Virus record (IMG/VR): IMGVR_UViG_3300028895_000256
Location: 1-46,999 of that record
Source of the DNA: a virus
Strand: one strand, 5' to 3'
Length of the DNA stretch: 46,999 nt
In this document: positions 44,781-46,999 of the stretch, in pieces
Layout of the letters: every line of letters starts with the position of its first letter
Numbering within the stretch: position 1 is the stretch's first letter
Program-made: the position numbers and the translations under genes
Notes under the pieces: generated by a model
Database searches by the model: none
Told to the model about the DNA's origin: nothing
What the model saw: the letters and a program-made list of their open reading frames with translations, nothing else

Positions 44781-46999
44781 GCCGGTGCCACCTCGATTCC
44801 CTGTTGCTTGAGCACGCGGACCAGGTCGTCCGCGACGAGCTCAGTCAGGCGCCGGATCCCCAGCCGGTCGCTGGCGGTGATGACGGTGCCCGGCTTCGGC
44901 TCGAGGCTGACGTTCACCTGCGTCACCTTGGTGGGGCCGCCGGCGCTGGCGGAGGCCACCGGGACCGCGACTCGCCCGCGCTTGTACCGGCCCTCGCGCA
45001 TGGCCTCGAGCTCGCTGGCGTACTGTCGACTGCGGCTCGTGGGCATGATGAACTCGCCGTCATTCAGCCAGGCGGGCCCCACGCGGTCGCGACCCTTCGG
45101 GCCTGACACCCAGCCCCCGTCGTAGAATGCCATCTTCCCGATCTCGCTAATCGTCTTGACCATCAAGGCGATCGACGCCAGGGCCGCCGGGATCCCAAAG
45201 GGGCCGAGGGGGCTGAAGAACGAGAAGAAGCCGGCGACCGCGTTCTTGATCCTGCTGAGCGTCGATGCATTGTTGGCCGCGATTTCGACGTTCGCAGCGG
45301 CGGCGCGGGCGGCGGCCCCACCGACCGCAGCGCTTGTCTTGGTTGTCTCAGAGGTGACCGTCGATGCGGTGCTGGTTGCGTCGTTCTTCAATTGCTCGAC
45401 CAGAATGTCGCCTAGATACCTCCATGCCACGCGCTTCATGTTTCCCCAGATGTCGGCCCACTTCTCGGCGCCCGTCATGCTCGTGTCGATGATCGAGTCC
45501 CAGCCGCGGCGGACGGACATCCCGAGTCCAGCCATGGCTTTGTCGGCTGCCGTCCGCGCCTTGTCGCCCTGCTTTTCGACGGCCTCCGCCAGCGGGAACG
45601 CCTCTTCAAGCTGCGGGCCCTGGAACTCCGGCATATCGAACACGGGTGTGTTCTTCCACTCCATCGTGGCCGGGAAGGGTCCGACCTCCTCCCCCTCGTA
45701 GAACTTGGAGCCCACCGCCTCCTTGATCGCTCGGCTGAGCTCCCCCTTGCCCCAGAGGCGCCGGAACTCCGCGATCATCTTGTCCCGCTGATCGTAGACA
45801 CGGTCGACGTTCTCGATCAGGGCGTTCTCTTCGTCCGCCCACTCGAGCCTGCTGAGCAGCTGGTCCCACTCAGCCTTGATCTCCTTCGACCTGTCGATAA
45901 TCCTGTTCAGGTTCTCACGGGCCGTGGCCTCCCGCTTGGCGCTGTAGGCATCGCGCCCGCCGGAATCCTCGAGCTCCTTGATGAACTGGATCTCGGCCTG
46001 CAGCAGCGCATGCTCACGACGCAGCATCCCTGACTCCGCTTGGAGTGCTGACATCGCTGTCTTGATCTGTTCGAGCGTCATCTCTTCGCCGGCATCGAAG
46101 ATCCCCACCACCTTGCCAGTCAGCCAGCCGATCGCCTTGCCCACCAGCGTGGTCTCGTTCTCGATCGAATGAACGAACTTGAGCCACGCCAGCTTGGCAT
46201 GCTCGAAGCCCGCCCGGAGCTCCGCACCGGCGTAGATCCCGACCTCGATCACGCGCTGCAGCACCGGGATCAGGCGCTCCCGGTTTTCGTTCACGAATTG
46301 AATGGCCCAATCGAGGACGGCCCGGAGCGCTGGTCTCATCTGATCGAAGACCACCAGGGCGGTCTCTTCGAGCGCCGAGCGGAAGATGCGCCACTGGCTC
46401 TGGACCGTGTCCATCTGCGTCTCGTACATCGAGTAAGCGGCGGTGGTCCCGGTGACCGCGTCGGTCATCTGATCGAAGCCCTCTTTCCCCGCAACGAGGA
46501 AGGCCCGCATCGCACCGTAGGCTCGGGGCCCGAACATCTCGACCATCTGCTCCGGCGTCAGCCGGGCCTTGCTGATCTTGTCGAGGGTCGCGGCGAACCC
46601 GTCGCCGGTGATGCTGACCCCGCCGAGCACCTTTTTCAGATCCTCGGTCGGCTTCAGCAGCCGGACCATCGCCATGCGCAGGCCGGTACCGGCGAGGCTC
46701 CCGCGCAGCCCGGCGTTGTGGAGCAGCCCCAGGGCGGCCACGGTTTCCTCGATGCTCATGCCGACCGAGGCGGCCGCCGGCCCCGCGAACTGCATGGAGT
46801 AGGTCAGACGCTCCATCGTCAGCATGCTGTTCTGGATGCCGGCGGCCATCGCGTTCACCACGCGGTCGGTGTCGTGAGCCTCGAGGCCGAACTGCTTCAG
46901 GGCGGCCACGTTGAGCTCTGCAGCCGAGCTCATGTCGCTGAGCGTGGCGCCGGCGAGCTTCAGGACCCCCTCGGTCGACGCGATGATCTGCTCGGTCTT
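44777..46999 (-). CDS. Tail tape-measure protein, main part (runs off right edge)
   Basis: 740 residues of TP901-type tape measure, open to the right edge and continuing the fragment at 1-305. It begins KTEQIIASTEGVLKLAGATL and has GLEAHDTDRVVNAMAAGIQN, the family's coupled-helix motif; SMSIEETVAALGLL and LKPTEDLKKVLGG also fit. A long helical/coiled-coil region (about 300-420) precedes hydrophobic segments near residue 595 (VAGFFSFFSPLGPFGIPAAL), typical for membrane-interacting ends. The C-terminus is GGWVSGPKGRDRVGPAWLND then a short basic end. Together with the N-terminal 101 residues the protein is about 840 residues plus the missing link, implying a tail of roughly 125 nm if the usual 0.15 nm per residue holds. 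Confidence 0.9.
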   Translation of the reverse strand, partial: KTEQIIASTEGVLKLAGATLSDMSSAAELNVAALKQFGLEAHDTDRVVNAMAAGIQNSMLTMERLTYSMQFAGPAAASVGMSIEETVAALGLLHNAGLRGSLAGTGLRMAMVRLLKPTEDLKKVLGGVSITGDGFAATLDKISKARLTPEQMVEMFGPRAYGAMRAFLVAGKEGFDQMTDAVTGTTAAYSMYETQMDTVQSQWRIFRSALEETALVVFDQMRPALRAVLDWAIQFVNENRERLIPVLQRVIEVGIYAGAELRAGFEHAKLAWLKFVHSIENETTLVGKAIGWLTGKVVGIFDAGEEMTLEQIKTAMSALQAESGMLRREHALLQAEIQFIKELEDSGGRDAYSAKREATARENLNRIIDRSKEIKAEWDQLLSRLEWADEENALIENVDRVYDQRDKMIAEFRRLWGKGELSRAIKEAVGSKFYEGEEVGPFPATMEWKNTPVFDMPEFQGPQLEEAFPLAEAVEKQGDKARTAADKAMAGLGMSVRRGWDSIIDTSMTGAEKWADIWGNMKRVAWRYLGDILVEQLKNDATSTASTVTSETTKTSAAVGGAAARAAAANVEIAANNASTLSRIKNAVAGFFSFFSPLGPFGIPAALASIALMVKTISEIGKMAFYDGGWVSGPKGRDRVGPAWLNDGEFIMPTSRSRQYASELEAMREGRYKRGRVAVPVASASAGGPTKVTQVNVSLEPKPGTVITASDRLGIRRLTELVADDLVRVLKQQGIEVAPA

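Noticed and set aside
1-46999. Transposable Mu-like phage or temperate phage
   Set aside because: Several head proteins are Mu-like, but there is no transposase, integrase, attachment site or recognisable repressor. The HTH protein alone is not evidence of lysogeny.

Overview
This window looks like almost the whole genome of a tailed, siphovirus-type bacteriophage (Caudoviricetes) infecting an unknown, probably Gram-negative, GC-rich bacterium. Every gene I can support reads on the minus strand. Genes are short, tightly packed and mostly joined by ATGA or TGATG overlaps, and nearly all have a clear Shine-Dalgarno site. The two window edges lie in the same tape-measure gene (start at 1-305, remainder at 44777-46999), so the molecule is circular or circularly permuted and only a few tens of bases seem to be missing. 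The tail modules have a tape measure but no sheath. The head genes mix Mu-like parts (DUF935 portal, MuF, Mu I-like protease/scaffold, gp36-like connector, Phage_tail_S) with lambda-like parts (E-type capsid, D-type decoration protein). I see no integrase, transposase, recognisable lysogeny repressor, DNA polymerase or RNA polymerase.

Layout, following transcription (high to low coordinates): 46999-38096 tail and receptor-binding genes (tape measure, beta-helix protein, 727-aa hub-like protein, two proteins with shared short N-termini, a small membrane protein, an M15-type endolysin candidate); 38036-36824 a holin candidate, a small acidic protein and a secreted protein, closed by a strong terminator at 36764-36794; 36630-33333 early genes behind two similar sigma70-like promoters, including a membrane protein, an HTH protein and a possible annealing protein; 33316-28136 a single-chain SbcD-SbcC fusion, a zinc-ribbon protein and a replication-initiator-like protein; 28061-17811 many small accessory genes plus a secreted glycosidase-like protein, an MmcB-like nuclease, a Gp37/Gp68-type three-Cys protein and an ADP-ribosyltransferase-like protein; 17759-12448 a ParB-methyltransferase with an inserted HNH domain and a family of helical-repeat proteins; 12450-12194 two tRNAs; 12049-1 packaging, head, connector and tail-tube genes leading back into the tape measure.

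The most interesting features are non-coding. (a) A 17-bp core (TGTCCGCAGACAAAATG on the plus strand) occurs seven times, each time at a gene junction. In six copies it is followed, in the direction of transcription, by an inverted repeat whose sequence differs each time, then by the Shine-Dalgarno site of the next gene. The seven copies divide the genome into functional blocks and look like a phage-specific promoter, antitermination or processing cassette. (b) The only gene-free stretch over 500 bases, 23164-23749, is a degenerate pentanucleotide array (minus strand roughly NNTGG/GRATG at a 5-base period). (c) Both tRNAs carry C instead of the near-universal U at position 33. Other unusual features are the SbcD-SbcC fusion, the portal-MuF fusion, the HNH insertion in the methyltransferase, and a tail-chaperone second frame with neither a normal start codon nor a canonical slippery site.
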